A stretch of 64,000 nucleotides of DNA from Mycolicibacter sp. MU0083. GTDB lineage: Bacteria; Actinomycetota; Actinomycetes; Mycobacteriales; Mycobacteriaceae. The translations under genes and the position numbers were made by a program. A model generated the notes under the pieces. The model did no database searches and was not told where the DNA came from. It was given only the letters and a program-made list of their open reading frames with translations. How positions within the stretch are numbered: position 1 is the first letter of the stretch; every line of letters begins with the position of its first letter. The stretch spans positions 2,108,001 through 2,172,000 of the forward strand of contig NZ_OY726394.1 of assembly GCF_963378075.1 (NCBI RefSeq), in the 5' to 3' direction. Below, piece by piece: positions 27,921 to 38,054 of this stretch.

Positions 27921-28457
27921 ATGCCCGAGTCCGGTACGTCATCCTTGGCGCCTGAGTCTCAGTTCTGGCCTACGCCCGGCCCCGCGGAGTACCCGTACCC
28001 GGCCCCCGGCCACTACCCCGGTTACACCCCGCTGAGCCCGCGCAATGCGCCGAAGAACGGGGTGAGCATCGCGGCTCTGGTGGTCGCGATCGCCGGTATC
28101 GTGACGGCACTGTCGGTGATCGGCGGCGTGGTTCTGGGGCTGACCGCGGTGGTGCTCGGCATCATCGGCCGGGGACGGGTAAAGCGTGGGGAAGCCGACA
28201 ACGGCGGCGTCGCGCTGGCCGGGATCGTGCTGGGTGCCCTGGCGATGGTCGCGGGTATCGGCTGCATCGCCATCTACATCGGCATCTGGCGCTCGGCCGG
28301 CGGCGAGGACTTCGTGAACTGCATGGCCAAAGCCGGATCCGACACCGGTGCCCAGCAGGAGTGCAACGACCGGATCCGCAAACACCTGGAGAACAGCTTC
28401 GGCGGCGACGCCCCCATGGTCCAAGAAGAGTCCGACTCGGACCTGCTGCCCGCCTAG
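27921..28457 (+). CDS. DUF4190-domain membrane protein
   Basis: A 178-residue protein with a Pro/Tyr-rich N-terminal tail (TPGPAEYPYPAPGHYPGYTP), two membrane segments (about residues 47-82 and 95-122) separated by IIGRGRVKRGEADNGGVALAG, the DUF4190 signature, and a C-terminal extracytoplasmic part with two Cys (VNCMAKAG and QECNDR) that may form a disulfide. Function is unknown. Its stop codon overlaps the convergent tesB stop inside a shared CTAG. Confidence 0.75.
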   Translation: MPESGTSSLAPESQFWPTPGPAEYPYPAPGHYPGYTPLSPRNAPKNGVSIAALVVAIAGIVTALSVIGGVVLGLTAVVLGIIGRGRVKRGEADNGGVALAGIVLGALAMVAGIGCIAIYIGIWRSAGGEDFVNCMAKAGSDTGAQQECNDRIRKHLENSFGGDAPMVQEESDSDLLPA

Positions 28458-29344
28458 TTCGGTGACCGGCCTTTAGCGCTCGGGAAGTACTTCAGCACAC
28501 CCTCCTGGGTGACGCTGGCGATGACCTGCCCGGACCGGTCGAAGAAGTGCCCGGTACCCAGCCCCCGCGAGTCCGCGGCCACCGGCGACGACGTCGCATA
28601 CAACACCCAGTCGTCGAACCGCACGGGCCGGTGAAACCAGACGGTGTGGTTGGCGCTGGCCGCGAAGATCCGGTCGAAACCCCACGACAACCCGTGGGTG
28701 GTGATGATCGAGTCCAAAACGGTGGTGTCCGATGAATAGACCAACATCGCGGTGTGCAGGATCGGATCCTCGGGCAGATCCCCATCGGTCTTGAGCCACA
28801 CCCGGTTGTGTCCGAGTCGCTCGCCCTTGTCACGCATCACCCAGGCGGGATCGTTGGTGTAGCGCCACTCGATCGGATGCGGTGCGTTCACGAAACCCGG
28901 AACGACGGTCTCATAGCCCTTGAGATACTCCTGCAACGGCGGAACCGATTCCGGTTCGGCGACCGTGGGCGCCTCGACATGGTGCTCCAGCCCGCTGCCG
29001 CCCGACATGTAGGAGACCATCGAGGTGGCGACCAGCGTGTCGCCCTGCACGGCATCCACCCGGCGATTGGCGAACCGGCGCTCGTCACGCAGTCGATGCA
29101 CCCGGAATTCGATATCGCGGGCCGGGTCGCCGCCGTTGATGAAATGCACCGACAGTGCGCCGGGCGGCAGGTGGTCGGCCACGGTCCGGCCCGCCGCCAC
29201 GAACGACTGCGCCATCAACTGCCCGCCGAAGGTCCGCAACGGAGTCTTGCTGGGATGCGACCCGACGAAGACGTCGTCGCCGGCGACCTTGAGATCCAGT
29301 ACGGCCAGTAGCTCCGCGAGGTCGTTGTTCGACTCGGCCGGCAC
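28454..29344 (-). CDS. tesB: Acyl-CoA thioesterase TesB
   Basis: A 296-residue double-hotdog thioesterase II that hydrolyses acyl-CoA to free fatty acid and CoA. The two hotdog units start with TFGGQLMAQSFVAAGRTV and with GFDRIFAASANHTVWFHRPVRFDDWVLY; the Asp in the first part of the second hotdog (TTVLDSIITTHG) and the Thr/Gln pair near the C-terminus (SVTQEGVL) match the TesB active site. It is Rv1618 by position. GTG (29342-29344) shares one base with the pyk stop (TAGTG), so translation is coupled. The open frame upstream lies within pyk. Confidence 0.9.
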   Translation of the reverse strand: MPAESNNDLAELLAVLDLKVAGDDVFVGSHPSKTPLRTFGGQLMAQSFVAAGRTVADHLPPGALSVHFINGGDPARDIEFRVHRLRDERRFANRRVDAVQGDTLVATSMVSYMSGGSGLEHHVEAPTVAEPESVPPLQEYLKGYETVVPGFVNAPHPIEWRYTNDPAWVMRDKGERLGHNRVWLKTDGDLPEDPILHTAMLVYSSDTTVLDSIITTHGLSWGFDRIFAASANHTVWFHRPVRFDDWVLYATSSPVAADSRGLGTGHFFDRSGQVIASVTQEGVLKYFPSAKGRSPN

Positions 29345-30762
29345 TAGACGTCGTCCTCCCCGATCCGGTGCACGTGGATCATGTTGGTCGACCCCGAGGT
29401 TCCCGGCGGCGCACCCGCGACGATCACCACCTGGTCGCCACGCTGGTAGCGGCCCAGATCGAGCAGCGCCTTGTCCACCTGACGGATCATCCCGTCGGTC
29501 GAGTGCTCCTGCGCGACGATGAATGTCTCTGTGCCCCAAGTCATCGCCAACTGACTGCGAATCTCGGGCAACGCGGTGAACGCCAACAGCGGCAACGGAG
29601 TGTGCAGCCGCGCCAGCCGGCGCACGGTATCACCGGACTGGGTGAAGGCGACCAGCGCCTTGGCGTCGAGGCGCTCACCGATCTCGCGGGCCGCGTAGGA
29701 GATCACGCCCCGCTTGGTGCGCGGAACATGCGTCAACGGCGGTGCGGCCGTAGAGTTCTGCTCCACCGCACACACGATGCGGCTCATGGTCCGCACCGCC
29801 TCCAGCGCGTGCTTACCCACCGCGGTCTCCCCGGACAGCATCACCGCGTCCGCCCCGTCGAGTACCGCGTTGGCGACGTCGGAGGCCTCCGCCCGGGTGG
29901 GCCGGAAGTTCTCGATCATCGACTCCAGCATCTGGGTCGCCACGATCACCGGACGGGCGTTCTCGCGGGCCACCTGAATGGCACGCTTCTGCACCAGCGG
30001 CACCTCTTCGAGTGCCAGCTCCACTCCGAGGTCACCGCGCGCCACCATGACCGCGTCGAACGCCAGCACCACGGCTTCGAGATTCTCGATGGCTTCCGGC
30101 TTCTCCAGTTTCGCGACAACCGGGACCCGCCGTCCGACCCGGTCCATCACCTCGTGCACCAGTTCCACATCGGACGGCGAGCGTACGAACGACAGCGCGA
30201 CGATGTCGACGCCCAGCTCGAGTGCGAACTCGAGATCGGCGACGTCCTTGGTGGACAGCGCCGGCGCGGACACGTTCATACCGGGCAACGACATGCCCTT
30301 GTGGTTGCTGACCGGTCCACCGTCGGTCACGGTGCACACCACATCGTTGCCGTCGATGTGTTCGACGATCAGCCCCACCTTGCCGTCGTCGACGAGCACA
30401 CGGTCTCCGGGCGCCGCATCCGCGGCCAGCTGCTTGTAGGTGGTGGACACCCGGTCGTGATCGCCGGGACAGTCGTCGACGGTGATGCGCACCGTTTCCC
30501 CGGCCCCCCAGTAGGTGGGGCCGTCGGCGAAACGCCCGAGCCGGATCTTGGGCCCCTGCAGATCGGCGAGGACACCGACCGCTCGCCCGGTCGCATCGGA
30601 TGCGGCGCGGACCCACTCGTAGGAGGCCTGGTGATCGGCATGAGCACCGTGGCTGAAGTTCAGGCGGGCCACATCCATACCCGCATCGACCAATGCCCGG
30701 ACCATCTCCGCGGAGTGGGTCGCCGGACCAAGAGTGCAGACGATCTTCCCGCGTCTATTCAC
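29344..30762 (-). CDS. pyk: Pyruvate kinase
   Basis: A 472-residue pyruvate kinase, the same length as H37Rv PykA (Rv1617). It begins (GTG) NRRGKIVCTLGPAT. Active-site motifs include the Arg in VARLNFSHGAH, DLQGPKIRLG, the catalytic-loop MVARGDLGVE and the Lys of VVAKLEKPEA. The C-terminal domain binds allosteric effectors. It converts phosphoenolpyruvate and ADP to pyruvate and ATP. It lies in a run lgt-TM2 protein-pyk-tesB on one strand. Confidence 0.97.
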   Translation of the reverse strand: MNRRGKIVCTLGPATHSAEMVRALVDAGMDVARLNFSHGAHADHQASYEWVRAASDATGRAVGVLADLQGPKIRLGRFADGPTYWGAGETVRITVDDCPGDHDRVSTTYKQLAADAAPGDRVLVDDGKVGLIVEHIDGNDVVCTVTDGGPVSNHKGMSLPGMNVSAPALSTKDVADLEFALELGVDIVALSFVRSPSDVELVHEVMDRVGRRVPVVAKLEKPEAIENLEAVVLAFDAVMVARGDLGVELALEEVPLVQKRAIQVARENARPVIVATQMLESMIENFRPTRAEASDVANAVLDGADAVMLSGETAVGKHALEAVRTMSRIVCAVEQNSTAAPPLTHVPRTKRGVISYAAREIGERLDAKALVAFTQSGDTVRRLARLHTPLPLLAFTALPEIRSQLAMTWGTETFIVAQEHSTDGMIRQVDKALLDLGRYQRGDQVVIVAGAPPGTSGSTNMIHVHRIGEDDV

Positions 30763-30843
30763 AAGGCCAGCATAGTCGGAACCGCTTCACCCGGCTCGTC
30801 GGGAACGTTCGGCGCCAACGGAAAACCCGTCGAGCCGCACCGC

Positions 30844-31203
30844 TCAGGCGATTCCGCGTAGCGGCCGGTACTGCTTGTCGTACACCCGACCACTCATGAT
30901 CAGAATCGCTTCGACCAGGCCCCAGGTGAAGGGAACGAAGATGCCGAACCCGTACGTCGCGACGGTCGCCAGCAAGCCGATCACCAATTGCGCGATGCCC
31001 AGCCCGACGTGGCCCAGATATATCCGCCCGAACCCGAGCAATCCGAAAAGACCGAGCAATTGCAGCAGGGCCGCGATGACCTTCGACTTGTCCGAGTAGG
31101 GCCGTCCGGACACCGGATCCCGGCCGTAGGGCGCCCACAGGTACGGGTACGGCGGCAGCGGACCGGGGACTTGCGGCCGGTGGTGCCACTGCGGATCGGA
31201 CAT
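30844..31203 (-). CDS. TM2-domain membrane protein
   Basis: A 119-residue protein with a Pro/Tyr-rich N-terminal part (about residues 1-38) and a TM2 domain: KVIAALLQLLGLFGLLGFGRIYLGHVGLGIAQLV, then a second membrane span ending in PFTWGLVEAILIM. The GRxYLGxxxxGIAQL pattern is diagnostic of TM2. Function is unknown. It fills the Rv1615/Rv1616 position between lgt and pyk, 39 bases after lgt on the same strand. Confidence 0.82.
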   Translation of the reverse strand: MSDPQWHHRPQVPGPLPPYPYLWAPYGRDPVSGRPYSDKSKVIAALLQLLGLFGLLGFGRIYLGHVGLGIAQLVIGLLATVATYGFGIFVPFTWGLVEAILIMSGRVYDKQYRPLRGIA

Positions 31204-31242
31204 GACTGCAGCATGCCAGAATTTCCGAAAACGCCGCCGTGG

Positions 31243-32787
31243 CTACTCTTCGGGCTGGTCGGAGGCTTCCGCGTCGTCGGCTTCGACTTCCCCCGGTTCG
31301 GCCTCATCGGGCTCGGCGCCGTCCGGTTCGGCGTCATCGGCTTCGACTTCGTCTGCGACCTCGTCGGCGGCCTCGTCGGCGGCCTCGTCGGTGTCGCCCG
31401 ACTCGTCCGATGCCGCGTCGAGGTCCTCGTCCGGTTCGCTCACGGCATCTTCGGCGATGTCCTCTTCCACCGCGTCGGCCGTATCGGATTCGTCGGCCTC
31501 GTCAGCCGCGTCGACGGCCTCCGCCACATCGGCATCGGCGGTCTCGTCGCCCTCGGACACCGCGGCCTCGGGTTCCACGTCCTCGGATACCGCGATTTCG
31601 GGTTCCACGTCCTCGGATACCGCGTCCGTGGATTCGGCGAGATCGGCTGCGACACCGTCCTCGTCGGGATCTTCGGCCGCCACGTCTTCTTCAGCGACCC
31701 CGTCGTCCCCGCCGTCCTCGCCAGCGGGGCCGTCCGCACTGTCACCGATGTCCGAATCCGACTCACCGGAAAGTCTTTTCGGTATCCGGACCACCGAGCC
31801 CACGCCGTTGGCGGTCGCGGCCGCCACCAATTCCGGCTCCTGCTCGACATCCGGTCCGGCTTCGGGTTCCACCTCCGCTTCGGGTGTGGCGTCGGCCGGT
31901 TCGACCTCCGGGGGCTGCCAGACCCGCCGGATGGCCTCGGGATCCTCCCGGCCCTTGGTCGCGACCAGGATGTAGACCACCGCGCCGATCAACACGAACG
32001 TCGACGTGAACGAATTGACCCGGATCCCGGCGATGTGGGTCGCCGCATCATCCCGCAGCAGTTCGATACCGAACCGGCCGATGCAGTACCCCGCGATGTA
32101 GAGCGCGAACAGTCGGCCGTGCCCCATCCGGAACCGGCGGTCGGCATAGATCAACACCGCGAACACCACGAGGTTCCACAACAACTCGTACAGGAACGTC
32201 GGCTGAACGATCTTGTACAGCTCACCGGTGGAAACGCCGTCGAGCAGGTGCGGATCACGCACGCCCGCAGCGTCTTCCCGCCAGAAGATCTCCAGACCCC
32301 ACGGCAGCGTCGTCTCCCTGCCGTATAGCTCCTGGTTGAAGTAGTTACCGATACGCCCGAGGGCCTGCGCCAACACGATGCCGGGCGCCACGGCATCGCC
32401 GAAAGCGGGCAACGGAATCCCCCGCCGGCGACAGCCGATCCACGCGCCGACCCCGCCGAGCGCCACCGCGCCCCAGATGCCCAGTCCGCCGTCCCAGATC
32501 CGTGGTGTCGCTTCCCATCCGACGCCGCCCTCGCCGAAGTACGTGCGCCAGTCGGTCAACAGGTGATACAGCCGCCCGCCGATCAGGCCGAACGGCACCG
32601 CCCACAACGCGATGTCATAGATGACACCCGGTTCGCCGCCACGGGCGCGCCACCTGCGGTCACCGATCAACAATGCGCTGACGATGCCGACGATGATGCA
32701 CAGCGCATAGGCCCGGATCGGAATCGGCCCAAGATGCCATACCCCGCGCGCAGGGCTCGGGAAGTACGTGAGCCAATCCAACGTCAT
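31243..32787 (-). CDS. lgt: Prolipoprotein diacylglyceryl transferase with long acidic C-terminal tail
   Basis: A 514-residue protein. Residues about 1-265 form the seven-span Lgt core: GxxxH-type and the signature GRIGNYFNQELYGRET are intact, including Arg and Asn residues that contact phosphatidylglycerol, and HxxYxL is seen as LYHLLTDWRTYFGEGG. It transfers diacylglycerol to the lipobox Cys of prolipoproteins, ahead of LspA and Lnt. The remaining 245 or so residues are an Asp/Glu/Ala-rich disordered tail, longer than in H37Rv (468 in total). The ATG overlaps the trpA stop by four bases, so lgt is coupled to the trp genes, as in other mycobacteria. Confidence 0.95.
   Translation of the reverse strand: MTLDWLTYFPSPARGVWHLGPIPIRAYALCIIVGIVSALLIGDRRWRARGGEPGVIYDIALWAVPFGLIGGRLYHLLTDWRTYFGEGGVGWEATPRIWDGGLGIWGAVALGGVGAWIGCRRRGIPLPAFGDAVAPGIVLAQALGRIGNYFNQELYGRETTLPWGLEIFWREDAAGVRDPHLLDGVSTGELYKIVQPTFLYELLWNLVVFAVLIYADRRFRMGHGRLFALYIAGYCIGRFGIELLRDDAATHIAGIRVNSFTSTFVLIGAVVYILVATKGREDPEAIRRVWQPPEVEPADATPEAEVEPEAGPDVEQEPELVAAATANGVGSVVRIPKRLSGESDSDIGDSADGPAGEDGGDDGVAEEDVAAEDPDEDGVAADLAESTDAVSEDVEPEIAVSEDVEPEAAVSEGDETADADVAEAVDAADEADESDTADAVEEDIAEDAVSEPDEDLDAASDESGDTDEAADEAADEVADEVEADDAEPDGAEPDEAEPGEVEADDAEASDQPEE
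31571..31624. repeat. 30-bp tandem repeat inside the lgt acidic tail
   Basis: A 30-base unit beginning GGTTCCACGTCCTCGGATAC (31571-31600) is followed by 24 bases of a second copy. On the coding strand it encodes the repeated VSEDVEPE stretch. In-frame slippage here would lengthen or shorten the acidic tail without harming the enzyme core. Confidence 0.8.
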
Positions 32788-33590
32788 CGCTGGGCAACCC
32801 CTTGACGCACTCCGGAAACCAGTTCGCGCGTCAGCGTCCGCAATGCGTCGAGACCGTCCGTCAGCGCGGTGACCAATGCCGACCCCACGATCACCCCATC
32901 GGTGTAGGCGCCGATCTCGGCGGCCTGAGCACCCGAACGCACACCCAGGCCGACGCCCACCGGGATATCGGAGACCTCGCGCACCCGGGCCACCAGTTCC
33001 GGAGCGGCGTTGGACACCGTGTTACGCACGCCCGTGACACCCATGGTGGAGGCCGCGTAGACGAATCCACGAGTCGCGGCGACGGTCTCGGCGAGGCGCT
33101 GCGGAGTCGAAGAGGGCGCCACCAGGAAGATCCGGTCCAGGCCGTGCTGCTCGGACGCCGCCATCCAGTCGTCGGCTTCATCGACGATCAGATCGGGGGT
33201 GATCAGCCCGAGTCCGCCGGCCGCGGCGAGATCGCGCGCGAACGCGTCGACGCCATAACGCAACACCGGATTCCAGTAGGTCATCACTACCGCACGTCCA
33301 CCGGCACCGGCGATCGCCTCGACCGCGGTCAAGGTGTCGCGCACCCGTACGCCGCCCTGCAACGCCGTCTCGGTGGCCCGGGCGATCGTCGGGCCGTCCA
33401 TTCCGGGATCGGAGTACGGAACCCCGACTTCGACCAGATCACAACCGGATTCGACCAACGCCGTCATCGCGGCGATGGATCCCGGCACGTCGGGATAGCC
33501 GGTGGGCAGATAGCCGATCAGTGCGGCGCGTTCCTCGGCCCGGCACGCGGCGAACATCGCGGCCAGCCGATCACCGCTGTGGTCGCTCAC
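32784..33590 (-). CDS. trpA: Tryptophan synthase alpha chain
   Basis: A 268-residue TIM barrel that cleaves indole-3-glycerol phosphate to indole, which passes to TrpB. The catalytic Glu is in [17 protein letters not shown] and the catalytic Asp in the same segment's counterpart ([11 protein letters not shown] follows). The phosphate-binding [11 protein letters not shown] and DGVIVGSA are present. GTG overlaps the trpB stop by four bases (GTGA); the longer upstream frame is inside trpB. Confidence 0.96.
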   Translation of the reverse strand: MSDHSGDRLAAMFAACRAEERAALIGYLPTGYPDVPGSIAAMTALVESGCDLVEVGVPYSDPGMDGPTIARATETALQGGVRVRDTLTAVEAIAGAGGRAVVMTYWNPVLRYGVDAFARDLAAAGGLGLITPDLIVDEADDWMAASEQHGLDRIFLVAPSSTPQRLAETVAATRGFVYAASTMGVTGVRNTVSNAAPELVARVREVSDIPVGVGLGVRSGAQAAEIGAYTDGVIVGSALVTALTDGLDALRTLTRELVSGVRQGVAQR

Positions 33591-34855
33591 GAATCGCTCC
33601 CCGTCTCGTCGAGCAGCCCGAACCACTTCGCTGCGGTCTCCACATCCTTGTCGCCGCGACCGGAGACGTTGACCACCACCACCTTGCCGGGCCCGAGCTC
33701 GGCGGCCAGCTTGAGCGCACCGGCGATCGCGTGCGCGGACTCGATGGCCGGGATGATTCCTTCAGTACGGCAAAGGATTCCGAAAGCATCCATCGCCTCG
33801 GTGTCGGTGATGGGCCGATACTCGGCACGGCCGGTCTCGCGCAGCCAGGCGTGCTCGGGACCAACACCCGGGTAGTCGAGGCCCGCGGAGATCGAATGCG
33901 ACTCGATGGTCTGGCCGTCGTCGTCCTGCAGCAGGTAGGAGTACGAGCCCTGGAAGGCCCCCGGCGTTCCCCCGGTGAACGTCGCGGCATGGCGACCGGT
34001 TTCCACTCCGTCGCCGCCGGCTTCGAACCCGACCAGGCGGACCGCCGGGTCGTCGAGGAAGGCGTGGAAGATGCCGATGGCGTTCGATCCGCCGCCCACG
34101 CATGCGGCCACGGCATCGGGCAGCCGGCCGGCCATCTGCTGAATCTGCACGCGCGCTTCCATGCCGACGATCCGCTGGAAGTCGCGCACCATGGTCGGGA
34201 AGGGGTGCGGACCGGCGGCCGTACCGAAGCAGTAGTAGGTGCGGTCGGCGTTGGTGACCCAGTCCCGGAACGCCTCGTTGATCGCGTCCTTGAGGGTCTG
34301 CGAACCCGTTTCGACCGAGACCACCTTCGCCCCGAGCAGACGCATCCGGGCCACGTTGAGGGCCTGACGACGGGTGTCGACCGCGCCCATGTAGATCACA
34401 CATTCCAGGCCCAGCAGCGCGCAGGCGGTGGCGGTGGCCACCCCGTGCTGGCCGGCCCCGGTCTCGGCGATCACCCGGGTCTTCCCCATGTAGCGGGCCA
34501 GCAGTGCCTGGCCGAGCACATTGTTGATCTTGTGGGAACCGGTGTGGTTCAAGTCTTCCCGCTTCAAGAAGATGCGGGCACCGCCGACATGCGCGGTCAG
34601 GCGTTCGGCTTCGTACAACGGCGAGGGCCGACCGGTGTAGTGCGTCTGAAGATCATCGAGGGTGTCGAGGAACTCGCGATCGTTGCGCACCTTGTCGTAG
34701 GCGGCGGTGACCTCTTCGATCACGGCCATCAGCGCCTCGGCGACGTAGCGGCCGCCGTAGACACCGAAGTGTCCGCGGGCGTCCGGGTCGTGGCGAGTGG
34801 ATTCGGCGATTCCGGCGCTGGCGCGCGGAAAGTTCACCGTCGGGTTGTCTGACAT
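33587..34855 (-). CDS. trpB: Tryptophan synthase beta chain
   Basis: A 422-residue PLP enzyme that joins indole and serine to make tryptophan. The PLP Lys is in [11 protein letters not shown], the catalytic Glu/Gln region is in ETGAGQHG, and the phosphate-binding glycines are GGGSNAIG. The length matches H37Rv TrpB (about 410-422). Its ATG directly follows the trpC stop (no gap), and its stop overlaps trpA, so C, B and A are translated as one set. Confidence 0.97.
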   Translation of the reverse strand: MSDNPTVNFPRASAGIAESTRHDPDARGHFGVYGGRYVAEALMAVIEEVTAAYDKVRNDREFLDTLDDLQTHYTGRPSPLYEAERLTAHVGGARIFLKREDLNHTGSHKINNVLGQALLARYMGKTRVIAETGAGQHGVATATACALLGLECVIYMGAVDTRRQALNVARMRLLGAKVVSVETGSQTLKDAINEAFRDWVTNADRTYYCFGTAAGPHPFPTMVRDFQRIVGMEARVQIQQMAGRLPDAVAACVGGGSNAIGIFHAFLDDPAVRLVGFEAGGDGVETGRHAATFTGGTPGAFQGSYSYLLQDDDGQTIESHSISAGLDYPGVGPEHAWLRETGRAEYRPITDTEAMDAFGILCRTEGIIPAIESAHAIAGALKLAAELGPGKVVVVNVSGRGDKDVETAAKWFGLLDETGSDS

Positions 34856-35674
34856 CTAGCGGGCCGGCTTCGGGCAGGACGGATGCTTACCCGCACTGAC
34901 CAAATCGGCGACTGCGGCTCGCGGGTCACCGCTGGTGACCAATCCCTCGCCGACCAGTACCGCGTCCGCGCCGGCACCGGCGTAGGCCAGCAGGTCGGCG
35001 GTACCGCGCACGCCGGATTCGGCGATCTTGACCACCTCGGTGGGCAGTCCCGGCGCGATCCGCGCGAAACAGTCGCGGTCGACCTCCAAGGTGGTCAGGT
35101 CGCGTGCGTTGACGCCGATCACCTTCGCGCCCGCGGTCAGCGCGCGGTCGGCCTCCTCCTCGGTGTGCACCTCGACCAGGGCGGTCATGCCCAGTGACTC
35201 GGTGCGGTCGAGCAGCGAGACCAGGGCCTGCTGTTCGAGCGCGGCCACGATCAGCAACAGCATGTCCGCGCCGTGCGCCCGGGCCTCGTGGATCTGGTAG
35301 GGCCGGACGATGAAATCTTTGCGCAGCACCGGAATGGATACCGCGGCACGCACCGCGTCCAGATCCGCCAACGAACCGTTGAACCGGCGCTCTTCGGTCA
35401 GCACGCTGACCGCCCGAGCACCGCCGTCGGCGTAGATCCGGGCCAGCTCCGCCGGGTCGGCGATGGGTGCCAGTTGCCCCTTGGACGGGCTCGCCCGCTT
35501 CACCTCGGCGATGACCGCGATACCGGGCTCGCGGAGCGCGGCCATCACGTCCCGCGGCGGGGGCATGGCCTCGGCTGCCGCCTTGACTTCCGCCAGGGGC
35601 ACTGCGGCTTCCCGGGCGGCAAGGTCAGCACAGACTCCCTCGATGATGGAGTCGAGCACGGATGCCGAACTCAT
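34856..35674 (-). CDS. trpC: Indole-3-glycerol phosphate synthase
   Basis: A 272-residue TIM barrel (272 in H37Rv) that closes the indole ring of CdRP. Conserved stretches include [15 protein letters not shown] (catalytic Glu and Lys), VLRKDFIV (catalytic Lys), [14 protein letters not shown] (catalytic Glu) and [13 protein letters not shown], plus ESGVRG at the phosphate site. The 82-base gap to the upstream membrane-protein gene may hold an internal promoter but none is obvious. Confidence 0.97.
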   Translation of the reverse strand: MSSASVLDSIIEGVCADLAAREAAVPLAEVKAAAEAMPPPRDVMAALREPGIAVIAEVKRASPSKGQLAPIADPAELARIYADGGARAVSVLTEERRFNGSLADLDAVRAAVSIPVLRKDFIVRPYQIHEARAHGADMLLLIVAALEQQALVSLLDRTESLGMTALVEVHTEEEADRALTAGAKVIGVNARDLTTLEVDRDCFARIAPGLPTEVVKIAESGVRGTADLLAYAGAGADAVLVGEGLVTSGDPRAAVADLVSAGKHPSCPKPAR

Positions 35675-35756
35675 GGCTGCCGCTTCCCTCCCGCGTCCGA
35701 TAGTTCTTCCTTCGAAGACCTTGTGCGAAGCCTATCCACCGTCACCGCCCGCTGTG

Positions 35757-36431
35757 TCACCGGCCCTCACCGGCGCCGCCGGGCCCCGGTCCGCCGCGAT
35801 CGTCGGTGGGGTCGCGGCCCTCGTCGAGCGCATCCCACAGCACGCGTTCGGAGATCTCCGGTGCGCCGGGCCCGGTCGATGCACCGGTGCCGGCGTCCCG
35901 GGCAACGGCGCGACGGACCGCCGGTGCGGCGTACTTCGTGTCGCGACTTCCGCTGCTGCGCACCGCCGCGCGCATCAGCAGCGCGGCCGCGGTCAGCACG
36001 CAGACCGCGGCGATCAGACACAGCACGGCGCCGGCGTACCGGCGATCGGTACTGCGCAGCGCGGTCAGCGGCACCTCGGCGATGCTCAGGGCCCGCAGCG
36101 TGATGTCACGAGCCGCCCACATCCCGGCGGCCAGGTAGCCGCAAGCCAGGCTCACCGTGCCCGCCACCAGAGCCAGCAGGCGCAGTTGCCACCCGCGCAT
36201 GGCCGCCCCCGCGGCCGCGGCGGCCAAGCACAGCAACGCCAGCGGCACGAGTGCCTTCGACCAGGCTGCCCCGGTCACGGTGAGCTCCCGAGGTTGCCCG
36301 AGACCGTCGGCCAGGCCGAGCACCACCCAGGGCAGCCGCGACGCGCCCCACAGCGCTCCGGCCGCCAGCACCAGCAGCAGTTGTGCGGCGCGCAGCACAC
36401 GGGCACCGCCGCGGGCGGGTTCCTCAGCCAT
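35757..36431 (-). CDS. Trp-region conserved membrane protein, Rv1610 type (TIGR02234)
   Basis: A 224-residue protein with four membrane segments (about residues 12-32, 52-75, 82-105 and 128-152), a conserved W-rich first loop ([43 protein letters not shown]) and an acidic, Gly/Pro-rich C-terminal tail. The family is found in actinobacteria between trpE and trpC and has no known activity; its constant position suggests a tie to tryptophan supply. Its start overlaps the trpE stop by eight bases. Confidence 0.82.
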   Translation of the reverse strand: MAEEPARGGARVLRAAQLLLVLAAGALWGASRLPWVVLGLADGLGQPRELTVTGAAWSKALVPLALLCLAAAAAGAAMRGWQLRLLALVAGTVSLACGYLAAGMWAARDITLRALSIAEVPLTALRSTDRRYAGAVLCLIAAVCVLTAAALLMRAAVRSSGSRDTKYAAPAVRRAVARDAGTGASTGPGAPEISERVLWDALDEGRDPTDDRGGPGPGGAGEGR

Positions 36432-37965
36432 CGGCGCTCGGCACCGCCAGTGTTTCGGCGGCCGCGATCGCCGCCAGCACCGCTCTGGCCTTGTTCGAGG
36501 CCTCGGTGTACTCATAGGGGCCGTTGGAGTCTGCGACCACGCCGCCGCCGGCCTGCACATAGGCGGTGCCGCCGGAGAGCAGGGCGGTACGGATCGCGAT
36601 GGCGAAATCGGCATTGCCGGCGAAGTCCAGGTAGCCGACCACGCCGCCGTAGAGGCCGCGCCGGGTCTTCTCGACCTCCTCGATCAGCTCCATCGCGCGC
36701 ACCTTCGGGGCGCCGGAGAGGGTTCCCGCCGGGAAGCATGCGGTCACCGCATCCAGCGCGGTCCGGTCCTCGGCCAGGATCCCGGTCACGGTGGACACCA
36801 GGTGCATGACGTGGCTGTAGCGCTCGATGTGGCTGTAGTCGGACACCCGCACCGTGCCGGGAACACAGACCCGGCCGAGATCATTGCGGCCGAGGTCGAC
36901 CAGCATCAGATGTTCGGCGCGTTCCTTGTCGTCGGCCAACAACTCCTTGGCCAGCAGCTGGTCTTCCTCCTCGGTCGCCCCGCGCCACCGGGTTCCGGCG
37001 ATCGGGTGTGTGGTGGCCCGGCCCTCCTGAACGGTCACCAAAGCCTCCGGGCTGGAGCCGACGATGGAGAACGCCAGTCCCCCGTTCTCGTCGGGCACCT
37101 GCAGCAGATACATGTAGGGGCTCGGGTTGGACACCCGCAGCATCCGGTAGACGTCGATGGCGGCCACATCGGTGTCCATCTCGAAACGCTGCGACGGGAC
37201 TACCTGGAAGGCTTCGCCGGCCTCGATCTCGCCGACCAACCGGTCGACGATCGCCCCGTACTCCTCGGGGGTGCGCTGCCGACGGTAGACCGGATCGGGC
37301 CGCTGGAAGGCCGCGACGCTGGACTCCAGGGGCTGCCGCAGTGCCGCGGTCATCACGTCGAGGCGGGCCACGGCGTCGTCGTAGGCCTCGTCGACTCGCT
37401 CGTCGGTGCCGTTCCAGTTCACCGCGTTGGCGATCAACGTGATGGTGCCCTCGTGGTGGTCGACCGCGGCCATGTCGGTGGCCAGCAGCAGCAGCATGTC
37501 GGGCAACCGCAGATCGTCGACGGCCAGTTCGGGCAGCCGCTCGAGCCGGCGCACCATGTCGTAGGCGAAGAAGCCCACCAGTCCGCTCGACAGCGGCGGA
37601 AGCCCGGGGATGGCGGCGGTCTCCAGCAGCGCCAGCGTCTCGCGCAGCGCCTGCAGCGGGTCGCCGCCGGTGGGCGCTCCCTGCGGCGCGCTACCCAGCC
37701 ACACCGCGTCGCCGTCGCGCACGGTCAGAGCCGACGCCGATCCGGCGCCGATGAACGACCAGCGCGACCACGACCGACCGTTCTCCGCCGACTCCAGCAG
37801 GAAGGTGCCCGGGCGGTTGGCGGCCAGCTTGCGGTAGGCCGACAGCGGTGTTTCGGCGTCGGCCAACAACTTGCGGGTCACCGGGACCACGCGGTGCTCG
37901 GCTGCCAGCGCCCGGAAGTCCGCTCGGGACATGTCGCCCGCACTGGGAGTGCTCGTGGTTTGCAC
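36424..37965 (-). CDS. trpE: Anthranilate synthase component I
   Basis: A 513-residue enzyme (516 in H37Rv) converting chorismate to anthranilate with TrpG, which is not in the window. The N-terminal regulatory motif FLLESAE, where tryptophan binds for feedback inhibition, is intact. Catalytic and chorismate-binding residues are in [60 protein letters not shown] and [15 protein letters not shown] at 37963-37965 ([12 protein letters not shown]) is the chosen start. It heads the run trpE-membrane protein-trpC-trpB-trpA-lgt and is divergent from bcp. Confidence 0.96.
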   Translation of the reverse strand: MQTTSTPSAGDMSRADFRALAAEHRVVPVTRKLLADAETPLSAYRKLAANRPGTFLLESAENGRSWSRWSFIGAGSASALTVRDGDAVWLGSAPQGAPTGGDPLQALRETLALLETAAIPGLPPLSSGLVGFFAYDMVRRLERLPELAVDDLRLPDMLLLLATDMAAVDHHEGTITLIANAVNWNGTDERVDEAYDDAVARLDVMTAALRQPLESSVAAFQRPDPVYRRQRTPEEYGAIVDRLVGEIEAGEAFQVVPSQRFEMDTDVAAIDVYRMLRVSNPSPYMYLLQVPDENGGLAFSIVGSSPEALVTVQEGRATTHPIAGTRWRGATEEEDQLLAKELLADDKERAEHLMLVDLGRNDLGRVCVPGTVRVSDYSHIERYSHVMHLVSTVTGILAEDRTALDAVTACFPAGTLSGAPKVRAMELIEEVEKTRRGLYGGVVGYLDFAGNADFAIAIRTALLSGGTAYVQAGGGVVADSNGPYEYTEASNKARAVLAAIAAAETLAVPSADG

Positions 37966-38009
37966 CCGCCCATCTTCCCGTAGGCGCCGCGATGCCCGGC
38001 GCATAGGGT

Positions 38010-38023
38010 CGATACCGGTATCG
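38010..38023. promoter_or_regulatory. 14-bp perfect palindrome between trpE and bcp
   Basis: CGATACCGGTATCG is fully self-complementary and lies centrally in the 89-base gap between the divergent starts of trpE and bcp, 45 bases from trpE and 32 from bcp. Position and symmetry suit a dimeric repressor or activator site for one or both genes. No regulator is known to me for this motif, and no leader peptide with tandem Trp codons is seen upstream of trpE. Confidence 0.4.
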
Positions 38024-38054
38024 GGTCGCCGGACCCCGGCGTAGCCTGGCGGCC

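Noticed and set aside
29368..30861. 497-codon plus-strand open frame opposite pyk
   Set aside because: Antisense shadow of a conserved pyruvate kinase; no recognisable protein sequence.
30988..32328. 446-codon plus-strand open frame with long Val/Gly/Phe-rich runs
   Set aside because: It is the complement of the lgt tail repeats and core; its repetitive look comes from the acidic tail codons.
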